NCBI RefSeq assembly: GCF_008329645.1
Contig: NZ_CP043474.1
Coordinates: 2,542,001 to 2,606,000 of the forward strand
DNA: 64,000 nucleotides
From: Mycolicibacterium grossiae
Lineage (GTDB): Bacteria > Actinomycetota > Actinomycetes > Mycobacteriales > Mycobacteriaceae
Direction: 5' to 3'
The notes under the pieces were generated by a model. That model did not search any database. It worked only from the letters and a program-made list of their open reading frames with translations, and had not been told where the DNA came from. Both the position numbers and the translations under genes were made by a program. Every line of letters starts with the position of its first letter. Positions within the stretch are counted from its first letter, which is position 1. Shown piece by piece: positions 40,016 through 49,052 of the stretch.

Positions 40016-40311
40016 CAGGCGCCCGCCGACCCGATGGCACCCGTGACCCGCAGCTCGGCGGCGTCGAGGGCGACGGCGGCACCGGACGTCGCGGCCGAGG
40101 AGTCGGCCACCCGCCGGCCGAGCCCGGCGGCGTCGCGGGCACGCGCGGTGACGGCGTCGGCCAGCGCGGTGAGGAAGCGTGCGCCGACCGGGCCGTAGGC
40201 GTCCGCCGGCGGCCGGGCGTCATCGAGCCGGCGGGCCAGGGCGGCGAGGTCGGCGGCGTGGGCGGACTGCGCGGCGGCGAGACCGAGGAGCGCGGGAATG
40301 TCGGCGTGCAC
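40015..40311 (-). CDS. EspC/ESX-target-like small helical protein
   Basis: A 98-residue Ala-rich helical protein with the look of DUF2580/EspC-type type VII secretion targets: [20 protein letters not shown] near the N-terminus, the [16 protein letters not shown] turn in the middle and a Ser/Ala-rich end. The start GTG 40311 fits the family length; the frame extends further upstream without a good start. It is translationally coupled to the NlpC/P60 gene, a pairing also present in other mycobacteria as I recall (Rv0024/Rv0025 type). It may be a chaperone or co-secreted partner. Confidence 0.65.
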   Translation of the reverse strand: MHADIPALLGLAAAQSAHAADLAALARRLDDARPPADAYGPVGARFLTALADAVTARARDAAGLGRRVADSSAATSGAAVALDAAELRVTGAIGSAGA

Positions 40312-40362
40312 GTGGGATAGGACGCAGCGGCCGGCTGATCGGTTCCCTCGCCCTCGGTCGAT

Positions 40363-40368
40363 TAGGGT
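40363..40368 (+). promoter_or_regulatory. -10 element for leaderless upp
   Basis: TAGGGT lies exactly 7 nt before the upp ATG, the spacing expected if transcription starts at the A of the start codon. No good -35 hexamer is visible, and there is no ribosome-binding site, which fits a leaderless mRNA. Confidence 0.5.
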
Positions 40369-40375
40369 CTCGCGC

Positions 40376-40999
40376 ATGGACGTCCGGGTCGTCGATCATC
40401 CGCTCGCCGCAGCACGGCTGAGCACCCTGCGCGACGAGCGCACCGACAACGCCGGCTTCCGGTCGGCACTGCGCGATCTCACCCTGATGCTGGTGTACGA
40501 GGCGACCCGTGACGCCCCGGCCGAGCCGATCCAGGTGCGCACGCCGCTGGCGACGGCCACCGGGTCGCGGCTGGCCACCCCGCCGCTGCTGGTCCCGGTG
40601 CTGCGCGCCGGCCTCGGCATGGTCGATCAGGCCCACGCGCTGATCCCGGAGGCCCGGGTCGGCTTCGTCGGCGTGGCCCGCGACGAGACGACCGCCCAGC
40701 CGACGCCCTACCTGGAGTCGCTGCCCGACGACCTGAGCGCGCAGCCGGTCATGGTGCTCGACCCGATGCTCGCGACGGGCGGGTCGATGGCGTACACGCT
40801 GGGACTGCTGAAGGCGCGCCGCGCGGTCGACATCACCGCCGTCTGCGTGGTGTGCGCGCCCGAGGGCATCGCCGCGCTCGAACGCGTCGTCCCGGACCTC
40901 AGGTTGTTCACGGCCGCCGTCGACGACGGACTCAACGACGTCGCGTACATCGTGCCGGGCCTCGGGGACGCCGGCGATCGCCAGTTCGGTCCGCGCTGA
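40376..40999 (+). CDS. upp: Uracil phosphoribosyltransferase
   Basis: Salvages uracil to UMP using PRPP; 207 residues, standard length. The PRPP loop is [39 protein letters not shown] and [12 protein letters not shown] are conserved segments, and the C-terminal [20 protein letters not shown] is the uracil-binding end. The start ATG 40376 appears leaderless. It lies with the other salvage genes (cdd, deoA, add, deoD) of the region but in its own unit. Confidence 0.96.
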   Translation: MDVRVVDHPLAAARLSTLRDERTDNAGFRSALRDLTLMLVYEATRDAPAEPIQVRTPLATATGSRLATPPLLVPVLRAGLGMVDQAHALIPEARVGFVGVARDETTAQPTPYLESLPDDLSAQPVMVLDPMLATGGSMAYTLGLLKARRAVDITAVCVVCAPEGIAALERVVPDLRLFTAAVDDGLNDVAYIVPGLGDAGDRQFGPR

Positions 41000-41003
41000 G
41001 CCG

Positions 41004-41789
41004 TCAGGACCCCACGGGCGCGTGCTCGCGGGCGGTGAGCACCCGGGGCGCACCGTCGGTGATGGCGATCGTGTGCTCGCTGTGCGCGGTGCGCGACCCG
41101 TCCGCGGAGCGGATGGTCCACCCGTCCGGGTCGTACACGATGCGATCGGTGCCCGCGGCGAACCACGGCTCCAGCGCGAGCGTCAGCCCGGGCCGCAGGG
41201 TCAGCCCGCGACCGGGACGCCCGGTGTTCGGGACGTGCGGGTCCTCGTGCATGGTGCGGCCGAGTCCGTGGCCGCCGAACTCGGTGTTGACGCGGTAGCC
41301 GTACTCGGCCGCCACCGCACCGATCGCGGCGGAGACGTCACCGAGTTTGTGGCCTGGCAGTGCTGCGGCGATGCCCGCGTCGAGCGCCCGCTCGGTGGCC
41401 TCGATCAGCCGCACGTCCTCCGGACGCGGGGTGCCGACGACGATACTGCGCGCCGAGTCGGCCACCCACCCGTCGATCGACACCGCGATGTCCATGGTCA
41501 GCAGGTCACCATCGGCCAGCACGTAGTCGTGCGGAAGTCCGTGCAGCACGGCATCGTTCACCGACAGGCAGATGACGTTCCGGAACGGTCCGCGGCCGAA
41601 GGACGGTGCGTAGTCCCAGTAACAGGACTGCGCGCCGCGCTCCGCGATCAGGGTCCGTGCGCGCTGCTCGAGGTCGAGCAGGTTCACCCCGGGCCGCGCG
41701 CGCGACGCGACGTCGTCCAGCAGCGCGGCGATGAAGGCGCCGGTGACCGCCATCGCCTCGATCTCCTGCGATGTCTTCAGTTCCAGCAC
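41004..41789 (-). CDS. map: Methionine aminopeptidase type I
   Basis: Removes N-terminal methionine; 261 residues. Metal ligands: the aspartates of LTMDIAVSIDGWVADSARS, His in EFGGHGLGRTMHEDPHVPN, Glu in LALEPWFAAG and Glu in HSEHTIAITDG. It has no N-terminal SH3-binding extension of the MapB type. The start is GTG 41789 with GGGAGG at 41798-41803. Mycobacteria usually have a second Map elsewhere; this copy shares a divergent promoter region and a matched operator pair with an XRE regulator, so it is probably conditionally expressed. Confidence 0.93.
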   Translation of the reverse strand: MLELKTSQEIEAMAVTGAFIAALLDDVASRARPGVNLLDLEQRARTLIAERGAQSCYWDYAPSFGRGPFRNVICLSVNDAVLHGLPHDYVLADGDLLTMDIAVSIDGWVADSARSIVVGTPRPEDVRLIEATERALDAGIAAALPGHKLGDVSAAIGAVAAEYGYRVNTEFGGHGLGRTMHEDPHVPNTGRPGRGLTLRPGLTLALEPWFAAGTDRIVYDPDGWTIRSADGSRTAHSEHTIAITDGAPRVLTAREHAPVGS

Positions 41790-41813
41790 CCGCGGTACCT
41801 CCCTCGTCGAACC

Positions 41814-41859
41814 GGTATGAAAATACCAACCTAGCGCGGTGAGTGGGTATTTTCATACC
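41814..41859. promoter_or_regulatory. Paired operators GGTAT-N4-ATACC in the map/XRE divergent region
   Basis: GGTAT-GAAA-ATACC (41814-41827) and GGTAT-TTTC-ATACC (41846-41859) are exact reverse complements of each other, 32 bp centre to centre (three helical turns). The second covers the expected -35/spacer region of the XRE gene, whose -10 would be TAGGCT at 41869-41874, 6 nt before its GTG. The first lies just upstream of the map ribosome site, over its probable promoter. Confidence 0.7.
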
Positions 41860-41880
41860 GGGCCCGGGTAGGCTCGCCGC

Positions 41881-42147
41881 GTGGTCCGTCTCCCGCTCAC
41901 CCCCGAACAGCTCGCCGCCGGCAAGCGGCTCGGCGAACGCCTGCGTCGGGCGCGCGGCGAGCGCACCCTGGCCGACGTCGCTCAGGCCGCGGGGATCTCG
42001 CCGGAGACACTGCGCAAGATCGAGACCGGCCGGCTCGCGACGCCCGCCTTCAGCACCATTGCCGCGCTGGCCCGGGTCCTGCCGCTGACGCTCGACGAAC
42101 TCGCCGAGGCCTGCGCGCCGGCCACGGATCTGCAGCAGACCGGCTAA
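41881..42147 (+). CDS. XRE-family helix-turn-helix regulator
   Basis: An 88-residue protein that is essentially one XRE/Cro-CI domain: GKRLGERLRRARGERTLADV, AQAAGISPETLRKIETGR, then FSTIAALARVLPLTLDEL. Start GTG 41881 appears leaderless. The palindromic site over its own promoter suggests autorepression, and the matching site over map suggests joint control. Its TAA overlaps the convergent pmmB stop region. Confidence 0.88.
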   Translation: MVRLPLTPEQLAAGKRLGERLRRARGERTLADVAQAAGISPETLRKIETGRLATPAFSTIAALARVLPLTLDELAEACAPATDLQQTG

Positions 42148-43694
42148 CTCGGCGTCGGATCCGCCGTCCACGTTCGCACCTCGTCGGCCATGTCCTCGAG
42201 CAACTGCGCCGCCCTCGCTCGCTCGGTGGCGACGTCCGCGGCCGGCGCCCGCCGAATCTCCAAGTAGCACTTGAGCTTCGGTTCGGTGCCCGACGGGCGG
42301 ATGACCACGCGGTGGTCGCCGTCGGCGGCCGTGACGACCAACGCGTCGGTGCGGTCCCGGCCGCGTCGGATGAGGAGGTCCGCCACCGTCGCGGGTGCGC
42401 CGCACAGCCGGTCCGGTGGTGCTGAGCGCAGCCGCGCCATCGTCGCCGTGGCACCGTCGGCGTCGGCGTAGCGCTGCGACACCGCGCCCGTCGCGTGCAC
42501 GCCGTGCCGGCGGAAGAGGTCGTCGAGCGCCTCGAGGACCGTGCGGCCCTCGGCCCGCAGGGCCGCCACCAGATCGCACGCCAGCACCGCCGCGCTGATC
42601 CCGTCCTTGTCGCGCACCGCGTCCGGGTCGACGCAGTGCCCGATGGCCTCCTCGTAGGCGTAGACCAGCGCACCGGATCCGCCGTCCGCGCGCGCCAGCC
42701 ACTTGAAGCCGGTCAGCGTCTCGACGTGCGTCGCGCCGTGCGCGCTGGCGATCGCTGCGAGCAGTCGGGACGACACCAGCGTGCTGGCCACCGTCCGCTC
42801 CCGGCGCGCGTCGGCGTGGTCGAGCACGTAGTCGCCCAGGAGCCAACCGGTTTCATCGCCGGACAGCATCTGCCAGCCACCCGGTGTCGGGATGCCGACG
42901 GCGCAGCGGTCGGCGTCCGGATCGAGCGCGATCGCGATGTCGGCACCCACCTCCGCGGCCAGCCCCAGCAGCAGGTCCGTCGCGCCGGGCTCCTCCGGGT
43001 TGGGGAACGCGACCGTGGGGAAGTCCGGGTCCGGGGCGAACTGCTCGGCGACCACGTGCACGTCGGTCACCCCCGCGGCCCGCAGCACCTGCAATGCCAT
43101 CTCGCCGCCAACGCCGTGCATCGCCGTCAGCGCGACCCGCACCTCACCCGTGCCGCGGCGCACCGCCGCCGCACGGGCGACGTAGTCGTGCACCAGCGCG
43201 GCGCCGGCCGGATCGACCGCGACGCGGTCCGGCGCGTTGGGTGCCACCGCCATCGCCGCCTCCACCTCGCGGTCGGTGGGGCTGACGATTTGCATCCCGC
43301 CCTCGGCGAACACCTTGTAGCCGTTGTCCATCGGCGGGTTGTGCGAGGCGGTGATCTGCACCCCCGCCACCGCCTGCAGCGCGCGGACGGCGTAGGCCAC
43401 CACCGGAGTGGGCACCGGGTCGGGCAGCAGCACCACCGCGAAGCCCGCCGCCGCCAGCACCTCCGCGGTCGCCGCCGCGAACTCGTCGGAGTGGTGCCGC
43501 GCGTCGCGGCCGACCACCACCGTCGACCCGCCCAGGCAACGGTCGCGCAGGACCGCCGCCAATGCCCACGACGCGCGCGACACGGCCGCGACGTTCATGC
43601 CCCCCGGCCCCTCCCGCATCGGGCCGCGCAGTCCGGCCGTGCCGAATACCAGATCGGTCATGCGCTCATTGTCCGTGTGCGTCGTCGGGATCAC
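42144..43694 (-). CDS. pmmB: Phosphomannomutase/phosphoglucomutase family phospho-sugar mutase
   Basis: Alpha-D-phosphohexomutase of 516 residues. The N-terminus is DLVFGTAGLRGPMREGPGG; the phosphoserine loop is GVQITASHNPPMDNGYKVF; the metal loop is ALDPDADRCAVG; the sugar loop is YAYEEAIGHCVDPD and the phosphate loop VVIRPSGTEPKLKCYLE. All four functional sites are intact. The product starts about 25-40 residues later than the M. tuberculosis PmmB I remember. GTG 43694 overlaps the MarR stop (GTGA); ATG 43661 is the alternative. Confidence 0.92.
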   Translation of the reverse strand: MIPTTHTDNERMTDLVFGTAGLRGPMREGPGGMNVAAVSRASWALAAVLRDRCLGGSTVVVGRDARHHSDEFAAATAEVLAAAGFAVVLLPDPVPTPVVAYAVRALQAVAGVQITASHNPPMDNGYKVFAEGGMQIVSPTDREVEAAMAVAPNAPDRVAVDPAGAALVHDYVARAAAVRRGTGEVRVALTAMHGVGGEMALQVLRAAGVTDVHVVAEQFAPDPDFPTVAFPNPEEPGATDLLLGLAAEVGADIAIALDPDADRCAVGIPTPGGWQMLSGDETGWLLGDYVLDHADARRERTVASTLVSSRLLAAIASAHGATHVETLTGFKWLARADGGSGALVYAYEEAIGHCVDPDAVRDKDGISAAVLACDLVAALRAEGRTVLEALDDLFRRHGVHATGAVSQRYADADGATATMARLRSAPPDRLCGAPATVADLLIRRGRDRTDALVVTAADGDHRVVIRPSGTEPKLKCYLEIRRAPAADVATERARAAQLLEDMADEVRTWTADPTPS

Positions 43695-44128
43695 GGCTCC
43701 TCGCGCCAGCGCTCGTCGGCTACTTTCCGCAGGATCGGCGCCACCAGCATCAACAGCTCTGCCTCCAGATCGGTCAACGTGCGGGCCATCGCGTCGCGCA
43801 GCCAGGCGTCGCGCTCGGCCCGGTCGGCCGTCAGCAGCGCCCGGCCCTCGTCGGTGAACTCGATGAGCTGCCGCCTGCGGTCCGCCTCGTCCGGGCGCCG
43901 GGCGATCAAGCTGCGGGCCTCCAGTTCGTTCAGTCCGTCGGTGAGGGACTGCACCCGCACGCCCATCCGGCTCGCCAGGTCGGCGGGAGAGGTGACGCCG
44001 AGGCGGCTCACTTCGCCGAGGATCTGCTGCTGGCTGAGGGTCAGGCCGTTGTCGCTGCGGTGGCGCCGCAACTGACGGGTCAGGGCCATGATCGCCTCGC
44101 GCAACTCGGTCGCCGATTCCGTCTTCAC
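43691..44128 (-). CDS. MarR family transcriptional regulator
   Basis: A 145-residue MarR protein: LTLSQQQILGEVSRLGVTSP, ADLASRMGVRVQSLTDGLNE and LEARSLIARRPDEADRRRQL form the winged helix. I start it at GTG 44128 because TATCTT (44136-44141 on the minus strand) lies exactly 7 nt upstream, giving a leaderless transcript; an in-frame ATG at 44152 lacks a ribosome site. It is divergent from an AbrB-type transporter and coupled to pmmB downstream. Matching palindromes over both start regions suggest it represses itself and the transporter. Confidence 0.88.
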   Translation of the reverse strand: MKTESATELREAIMALTRQLRRHRSDNGLTLSQQQILGEVSRLGVTSPADLASRMGVRVQSLTDGLNELEARSLIARRPDEADRRRQLIEFTDEGRALLTADRAERDAWLRDAMARTLTDLEAELLMLVAPILRKVADERWREEP

Positions 44129-44134
44129 GGATAC

Positions 44135-44214
44135 CAAGATAAACCTTGCCATTACGCCATGAACAGCGTTGTCGTCTCTCAGTTGAAGATCGTCGGAGCC
44201 AAGCGCATACTTGG
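44135..44214. promoter_or_regulatory. Two CAAG-N6-CTTG palindromes over divergent marR and transporter promoters
   Basis: CAAG-ATAAAC-CTTG (44135-44148) overlaps the marR -10 (TATCTT). CCAAG-CGCATA-CTTGG (44199-44214) overlaps the -10 CATACT (44206-44211) of the transporter, which has TTGAAG at 44183-44188 as -35 with a 17-bp spacer. Each -10 is 7 nt before a GTG (44128 and 44219). Confidence 0.65.
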
Positions 44215-44218
44215 TTTC

Positions 44219-45331
44219 GTGATCCGTTGGGCTCTCCTGGTCGTCGTCACCGTCGCGGTGACGGTGCCCCTGACGCTGCTCGGCGTCCCGTCGGCGGCGC
44301 TGTTCGCCGCGCTGCTGGTCGGCATCGTGCTGGCGCTGCTCGGCCGCGCCCCGTCCGGGGTGCCCCGCCGCGCGGGACTCGCCGCGCAGGGCGTGCTCGG
44401 CGTCTACATCGGCACCATGGTGCATCGCGACGCGCTCGACGCCCTCGGCGGCGACTGGGCCATCGTGCTCGCCGTCGCCGTGGCCACCCTCGCGCTCAGC
44501 ATCCTCGCGGGCGCGCTGCTCGGCCTGCACCGCGACGTCACGCCGCTCACCGGGGCGCTCGCCCTCGTCGCCGGCGGCGCCTCCGGTCTGGTGGCGATCG
44601 CCCGGGAACTCGGCGGTGACGACCGCGTGGTCGCCGTCGTGCAGTACCTGCGCGTCGCGCTGATCACGGCGTCGATGCCCGTCGTCGTCACGCTCGTCTA
44701 CCACGCCGCCAAGACCGAGCACGCCGCCGCGCCCACCCAGGGCGGAGCGCTGCCCTGGTACGTCAGCGTCGGCCTGCTCGCGGTCATCGTGCTGCTCGGC
44801 ACCGCCGCCGGCCGCCTGGTCCGGTTGCCGGGTGCCGGCCTGCTCGGACCGATGGCCGTCACGATCGTGCTCGAACTCACCGGCACCTCGTTCGGTCTCG
44901 CCGTGCCGGTGGCGCTGGTGCAGGTGGGCTACGCCGTCATCGGCTGGCAGGCCGGCGTCTCGTTCACCCGCGACTCCATCCGGGCCATCGGCCGTGCGCT
45001 GCCTGCCGCGCTGGGCCTCATCGTCTTCCTCAACGTCGCCTGCGCCGGTCTCGGCGTCCTGCTGGCCCACGTCGCCGGGATCAGCCCGCTGGAGGGCTAC
45101 CTGTCCACCAGCCCCGGCGGCATCTACGCCGTCCTCGCCACGGCCGTCGAGACCGGGTCCAACGTCACCTTCATCGTCGCCGCCCAGGTGGTGCGGGTGC
45201 TGCTGATGCTGTTCGCCGCGCCGCTGCTGGCCCGCGGCTTCGCCTCGCTCAGCGCGCGCCTCGGCCGGCGCCGCGCCTACAGGCGGGAGAGCACCTCGGC
45301 CAGCAGGGAACCCATCCGCGTGGCGGACTGA
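44219..45331 (+). CDS. AbrB-family membrane protein (putative ammonia monooxygenase-type transporter)
   Basis: A 370-residue membrane protein of the AbrB duplication family: two repeats of about four to five helices. [20 protein letters not shown] with [20 protein letters not shown] in the first half corresponds to [20 protein letters not shown] with [20 protein letters not shown] in the second. The family has been linked to transport or regulation of gidABC-like genes but has no settled function. I place the start at GTG 44219 from the promoter geometry; an ATG at 44159 is in frame. Its 3' end overlaps convergent deoD by 55 bp. Confidence 0.78.
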   Translation: MIRWALLVVVTVAVTVPLTLLGVPSAALFAALLVGIVLALLGRAPSGVPRRAGLAAQGVLGVYIGTMVHRDALDALGGDWAIVLAVAVATLALSILAGALLGLHRDVTPLTGALALVAGGASGLVAIARELGGDDRVVAVVQYLRVALITASMPVVVTLVYHAAKTEHAAAPTQGGALPWYVSVGLLAVIVLLGTAAGRLVRLPGAGLLGPMAVTIVLELTGTSFGLAVPVALVQVGYAVIGWQAGVSFTRDSIRAIGRALPAALGLIVFLNVACAGLGVLLAHVAGISPLEGYLSTSPGGIYAVLATAVETGSNVTFIVAAQVVRVLLMLFAAPLLARGFASLSARLGRRRAYRRESTSASREPIRVAD

Positions 45332-46074
45332 CGCCCGGCCTCGAGCACCTCGGCGTGCGACAGCGGGGCGCCGGTCATGCCGGCGGCCAGGTTCGTCACC
45401 ATCGACACCCCGAGCACCTCGGCGCCGGCGGCACGCGCCGCGATCGTCTCGTGCACCGTCGACATGCCGACCAGGTCGGCGCCCAGCGTCCGGAGCATGC
45501 GGATCTCCGCGGGCGTCTCGTAGTGCGGGCCGGGCAGCCCGGCGTAGACACCCTCGGCGAGCGTCGGCTCTACGTCGCGCGCCAGCCCACGCAGCCGCGG
45601 GGAGTAGGCGTCCACCAGGTCGACGAACTGCGCGCCGACCAGCGGCGAGCGGGCGGTCAGGTTGAGGTGGTCGGCGATCAGCACCGGTTGGCCGACCTCG
45701 AACTCGGGGCGCAGCCCGCCCGCCGCGTTGGTCAGGACGACGGTCGACACCCCGGCCGCGCACGCCGTCCGGACCGGATGCACGACGTGGCGCAGGTCGT
45801 GGCCCTCGTAGGCGTGAGTCCGGCCCAGCAGGATCAGCGCGCGCCGGCCCCCGACGGTCAGCACGCGGACCTCGCCGCCGTGCCCGGCGGCCGTGGGCGG
45901 CGTGAACCCGGACAGCTCGGCCATCGGGATCACGGCCTCCGGCTCGCCCAGCCGGGCGGCGGCCGGTGCCCACCCGGAGCCGAGCACCACGGCGACGTCG
46001 ACGCGGTCGACCCCGGCCCGGGCCAGCACCTCGGAGGCGGCCTGCTCGGCGAGCGACTGCGGGTCACCTGTCAC
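45277..46074 (-). CDS. deoD: Purine nucleoside phosphorylase
   Basis: Trimeric (PNP-I) type purine nucleoside phosphorylase, 265 residues. Motifs: [11 protein letters not shown] at the phosphate site, [60 protein letters not shown] and [20 protein letters not shown]. It cleaves inosine/guanosine with phosphate, linking with add upstream in salvage. The start ATG 46074 is divergent from amiB1. Its last 18 codons overlap the end of the AbrB-type gene on the other strand. Confidence 0.95.
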   Translation of the reverse strand: MTGDPQSLAEQAASEVLARAGVDRVDVAVVLGSGWAPAAARLGEPEAVIPMAELSGFTPPTAAGHGGEVRVLTVGGRRALILLGRTHAYEGHDLRHVVHPVRTACAAGVSTVVLTNAAGGLRPEFEVGQPVLIADHLNLTARSPLVGAQFVDLVDAYSPRLRGLARDVEPTLAEGVYAGLPGPHYETPAEIRMLRTLGADLVGMSTVHETIAARAAGAEVLGVSMVTNLAAGMTGAPLSHAEVLEAGRQSATRMGSLLAEVLSRL

Positions 46075-46103
46075 AGTCAGGCAGCGTACGAGATACTTCG
46101 ACG

Positions 46104-47288
46104 ATGCCCAGTGCCAGCGCCGCGACCGTCGTCGAGGAGGCCGTCGTGCGGCGGGGCAACGACCTGATCGAGCTGTCCCACGCCATCCACGCCGAACCGG
46201 AACTCGCCTTCGAGGAATTCCGCAGCTGCGCCAAGACCCAGACGCTCGTCGCCGAGCGCGGCTTCGAGGTGACCCACGCCGCCGGTGGCCTGGACACCGC
46301 CTTCCGCGCCGAGTTCGGCAACGGCGACCTCGTGATCGGGGTGTGCGCCGAATACGACGCGCTGCCCGAGATCGGTCATGCCTGTGGACACAACGTGATC
46401 GCCGCCTCGGCCGTGGGCACCGCCCTCGCGCTCGCCGAGGTCGCCGACGACCTCGGGCTCACCGTGGTGCTCATGGGCACGCCCGCCGAGGAGGCCGGTG
46501 GCGGCAAGGTGCTGATGCTCGAGGCCGGCGTCTTCGACGACGTCGCCGCCACGGTCATGCTGCACCCGGGTCCACTCGACATCGCCCGCGCCCGGTCACT
46601 GGCGTTGTCGCAGGTCGCGGTGACCTACACCGGGCGGGAGTCGCACGCCGCGGTGGCGCCGTTCCTGGGGCTCAACGCGGCGGACGCCATCACGGTGGCG
46701 CAGGTGGCGATCGGGCTGCTGCGCCAGCAGATGGCGCCCGGCCACATGGCGCATGGCATCGTGACCAACGGTGGACAGGCCACCAACGTCATCCCCGGCC
46801 ACGCCGCGATGGCGTACACCATGCGCGCCAACGACGCCGCCTCACTCCACGAATTGGAGGCCCGTATGTCGGACTGCTTCCTCGCGGGAGCGATCGCGAC
46901 GGGATGCGAGTACCGCGTCGAACCGACCGAACCCGCCTACCTGGAACTCACCCCGGACCGCTGGCTCGCCGAGGTGTTCCGCGACGAGATGGTGCGCGTC
47001 GGGCGCAGCCCCGTCGGCGCCGACGTCGAGGCCGCGTTCCCGCTCGGCAGCACCGACATGGGCAACGTCACCCACGTCATGCCCGGCATCCACCCGATCG
47101 TCGGCATCGACGCCGGCGGTGCGTCGGTGCACCAGCCCGGCTTCACCGCGGCGGCGGCGGGCCCCAGCGCCGACGACGCCGTCGTCCGGGGCGCGGTGAT
47201 GCTGGCACGCACGGTCGTGCGGCTGGCCGAGACCGGCGCCGAACGGGACCGGGTGCTCGCGGCCGCCGAGCGGCGGAGCGCCTCGTGA
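46104..47288 (+). CDS. amiB1: M20 family metal-dependent amidohydrolase
   Basis: M20/M28-type peptidase-amidohydrolase of 394 residues. Metal-binding segments: [35 protein letters not shown] and [18 protein letters not shown] dimerisation domain lies about 180-300 ([20 protein letters not shown]). It resembles PmdB/aminobenzoyl-glutamate-hydrolase-like members; the substrate (an N-acyl amino acid or peptide) is unknown. ATG 46104 has GATACT 6 nt upstream, probably leaderless. It overlaps the next M20 gene by GTGA. Confidence 0.9.
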   Translation: MPSASAATVVEEAVVRRGNDLIELSHAIHAEPELAFEEFRSCAKTQTLVAERGFEVTHAAGGLDTAFRAEFGNGDLVIGVCAEYDALPEIGHACGHNVIAASAVGTALALAEVADDLGLTVVLMGTPAEEAGGGKVLMLEAGVFDDVAATVMLHPGPLDIARARSLALSQVAVTYTGRESHAAVAPFLGLNAADAITVAQVAIGLLRQQMAPGHMAHGIVTNGGQATNVIPGHAAMAYTMRANDAASLHELEARMSDCFLAGAIATGCEYRVEPTEPAYLELTPDRWLAEVFRDEMVRVGRSPVGADVEAAFPLGSTDMGNVTHVMPGIHPIVGIDAGGASVHQPGFTAAAAGPSADDAVVRGAVMLARTVVRLAETGAERDRVLAAAERRSAS

Positions 47289-48457
47289 GCAGCCTGCGCG
47301 ACCACACCGAGGCCTGGCTGGCCGCCCACGGTGACGAGCTGATCGCCTGGCGCCGGCACATCCACGCGCATCCCGAGCTGGGCCGTCAGGAGTTCGCGAC
47401 CACGCAGTTCGTCGCCGCTCACCTCGCCGAGGCCGGCCTCAACCCCAAGGTGCTGCCCGGCGGCACCGGGCTCACCTGCGACCTCGGCCCGGATCACGGG
47501 CCGCGCGTCGCGCTGCGCGCCGACATGGACGCGCTGCCGATGACCGAGCGCACCGGCGCGCCGTACGCGTCGCTGGTGCCGGGCGCCGCCCACGCCTGCG
47601 GCCACGACGGCCACACGTCGGTCCTGCTCGGCACGGCGCTGGCCCTGGCGTCGGTGCCGGAGCTGCCGATCGGCGTGCGGCTGATCTTCCAGCCGGCCGA
47701 GGAGCTGATGCCGGGCGGCGCGATCGACGCCATCGCGGCCGGGGCCCTGCAGGGGGTGTCCCGCATCTTCGCGCTGCACTGCGATCCGCGGCTCGCGGTC
47801 GGCAAGGTGGCGACGATCGCCGGGCCGATCACCTCGGCCGCCGATCAGATGGAGATCACGCTGCAGTCGCCGGGCGGGCACACGTCCCGCCCGCACCTCA
47901 CCGGCGACCTGGTGTACGCGCTCGGCACGCTAATCACCGGGGTGCCCGGCGTGCTGTCCCGGCGGGTCGATCCGCGGCACGACACCGTGATGGTGTGGGG
48001 CGCAGTGAACGCGGGGTCGGCGGCCAACGCGATCCCGCAGGCCGGCTCGGTGGCCGGCACTATCCGCACCGCCAGCCGCGAGGCGTGGGTGGTGATGGAG
48101 GACCTGATCAACGAGATCGTCGCGTCGCTGTTGGCGCCGCTTCGGGTCGGCTACGCGGTGAACTACCGGCGCGGCGTGCCGCCGGTGGTCAACGAGGAGG
48201 TCTCCACCCGGCTGCTCACCCACGCGATCGAGACGGTGGGCGCCGACGTCCTGGCCGACACCCATCAGTCCGGTGGCGGTGAGGACTTCTCCTGGTACCT
48301 CGAGGACGTGCCGGGCGCGATGGCGCGGCTCGGCGTGTGGTCGGGCCGCGGTCCGCAGCTCGACCTGCATCAACCGACGTTCGACCTCGACGAGCGGGCG
48401 CTCGCGGTCGGCGTGCGGGTGATGACCAACGTCGTCGAGCAGAGCGCGCTGATCTGA
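47285..48457 (+). CDS. amiA1: M20 family amidohydrolase, second copy
   Basis: Amidohydrolase of 390 residues: WRRHIHAHPELGRQEFATTQ, the active-site DMDALPMTE, AACGHDGH-type AHACGHDGHTSVLLG, FQPAEELMPGGAIDAI and GGGEDFSWYLEDVPGAM. The cysteine of CGHDGH is the usual metal ligand of the IAA-amino acid hydrolase/N-acetyl amino acid deacetylase subgroup. GTG 47285 is coupled to amiB1, but the two proteins are only distantly alike, so they probably act on related, not identical, substrates. Confidence 0.92.
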   Translation: MSSLRDHTEAWLAAHGDELIAWRRHIHAHPELGRQEFATTQFVAAHLAEAGLNPKVLPGGTGLTCDLGPDHGPRVALRADMDALPMTERTGAPYASLVPGAAHACGHDGHTSVLLGTALALASVPELPIGVRLIFQPAEELMPGGAIDAIAAGALQGVSRIFALHCDPRLAVGKVATIAGPITSAADQMEITLQSPGGHTSRPHLTGDLVYALGTLITGVPGVLSRRVDPRHDTVMVWGAVNAGSAANAIPQAGSVAGTIRTASREAWVVMEDLINEIVASLLAPLRVGYAVNYRRGVPPVVNEEVSTRLLTHAIETVGADVLADTHQSGGGEDFSWYLEDVPGAMARLGVWSGRGPQLDLHQPTFDLDERALAVGVRVMTNVVEQSALI

Positions 48458-48461
48458 CCGG

Positions 48462-48941
48462 TCAGCCCGGGGTGCCCGGCCCGACGTTGCTCGAGGGTCG
48501 GGTCCGCAGATCGTGCACGTACTCGGCGGGCGCACCGGCGATCTCGGCCGCCTCGGCCATCACCCCGAGGTAGCGCGCGGACGGGATGCCGCCCTCCCAG
48601 GCGTCGACGACGTAGAGCCAGGCCAGCACCGGGTCGGTGTCGGTGTCCGACGACAGCCGGTGCACACGGCACCGGATCTTCTTGTGGAAGCCGAGTTCGG
48701 ACCCCTCCCAGCGGTCGAGGTTCTCCTCGTCCTCCTTGGTCATGTCGTACAGGACGACGAAGACCCGGCTCGCGGGGTCCTCGACGAGGGTCGCCAGAGC
48801 GCCCTCCCAGCCGATGTCGGCGCCGCCGAAGGTGAGCCGCCAGCCGTGCAGCCACCCGGTCCCGGCCATCGGCGAGTGCGGGGCACGCTGCAACATCTGC
48901 TCCGGATGCATGTTCGACCCGTAAGCGGCATAGAGCGGCAC
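48462..48941 (-). CDS. Gamma-glutamylcyclotransferase-like protein (Rv3304-like)
   Basis: A 159-residue protein with the N-terminal signature YAAYGSNMHPEQMLQRAP of the gamma-glutamylcyclotransferase/AIG2 fold. The glutamate in DRWEGSELGFHKKIRCRV is the candidate general acid-base residue. The length and position match M. tuberculosis Rv3304 as I recall. It could release 5-oxoproline from gamma-glutamyl compounds. It is convergent with amiA1, with 4 bp between stops, and divergent from lpdA. Confidence 0.82.
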   Translation of the reverse strand: MPLYAAYGSNMHPEQMLQRAPHSPMAGTGWLHGWRLTFGGADIGWEGALATLVEDPASRVFVVLYDMTKEDEENLDRWEGSELGFHKKIRCRVHRLSSDTDTDPVLAWLYVVDAWEGGIPSARYLGVMAEAAEIAGAPAEYVHDLRTRPSSNVGPGTPG

Positions 48942-49052
48942 GGGGCAATGCTAAGGGGTCTGCAGCGACGCGCGGCGCGCAACCGCAGGGTTGTGTCGGT
49001 CACCCGTGTCACCGTGCGACGGCCGGGCACCGCGGCGGCTAAGTTGGTCGAC

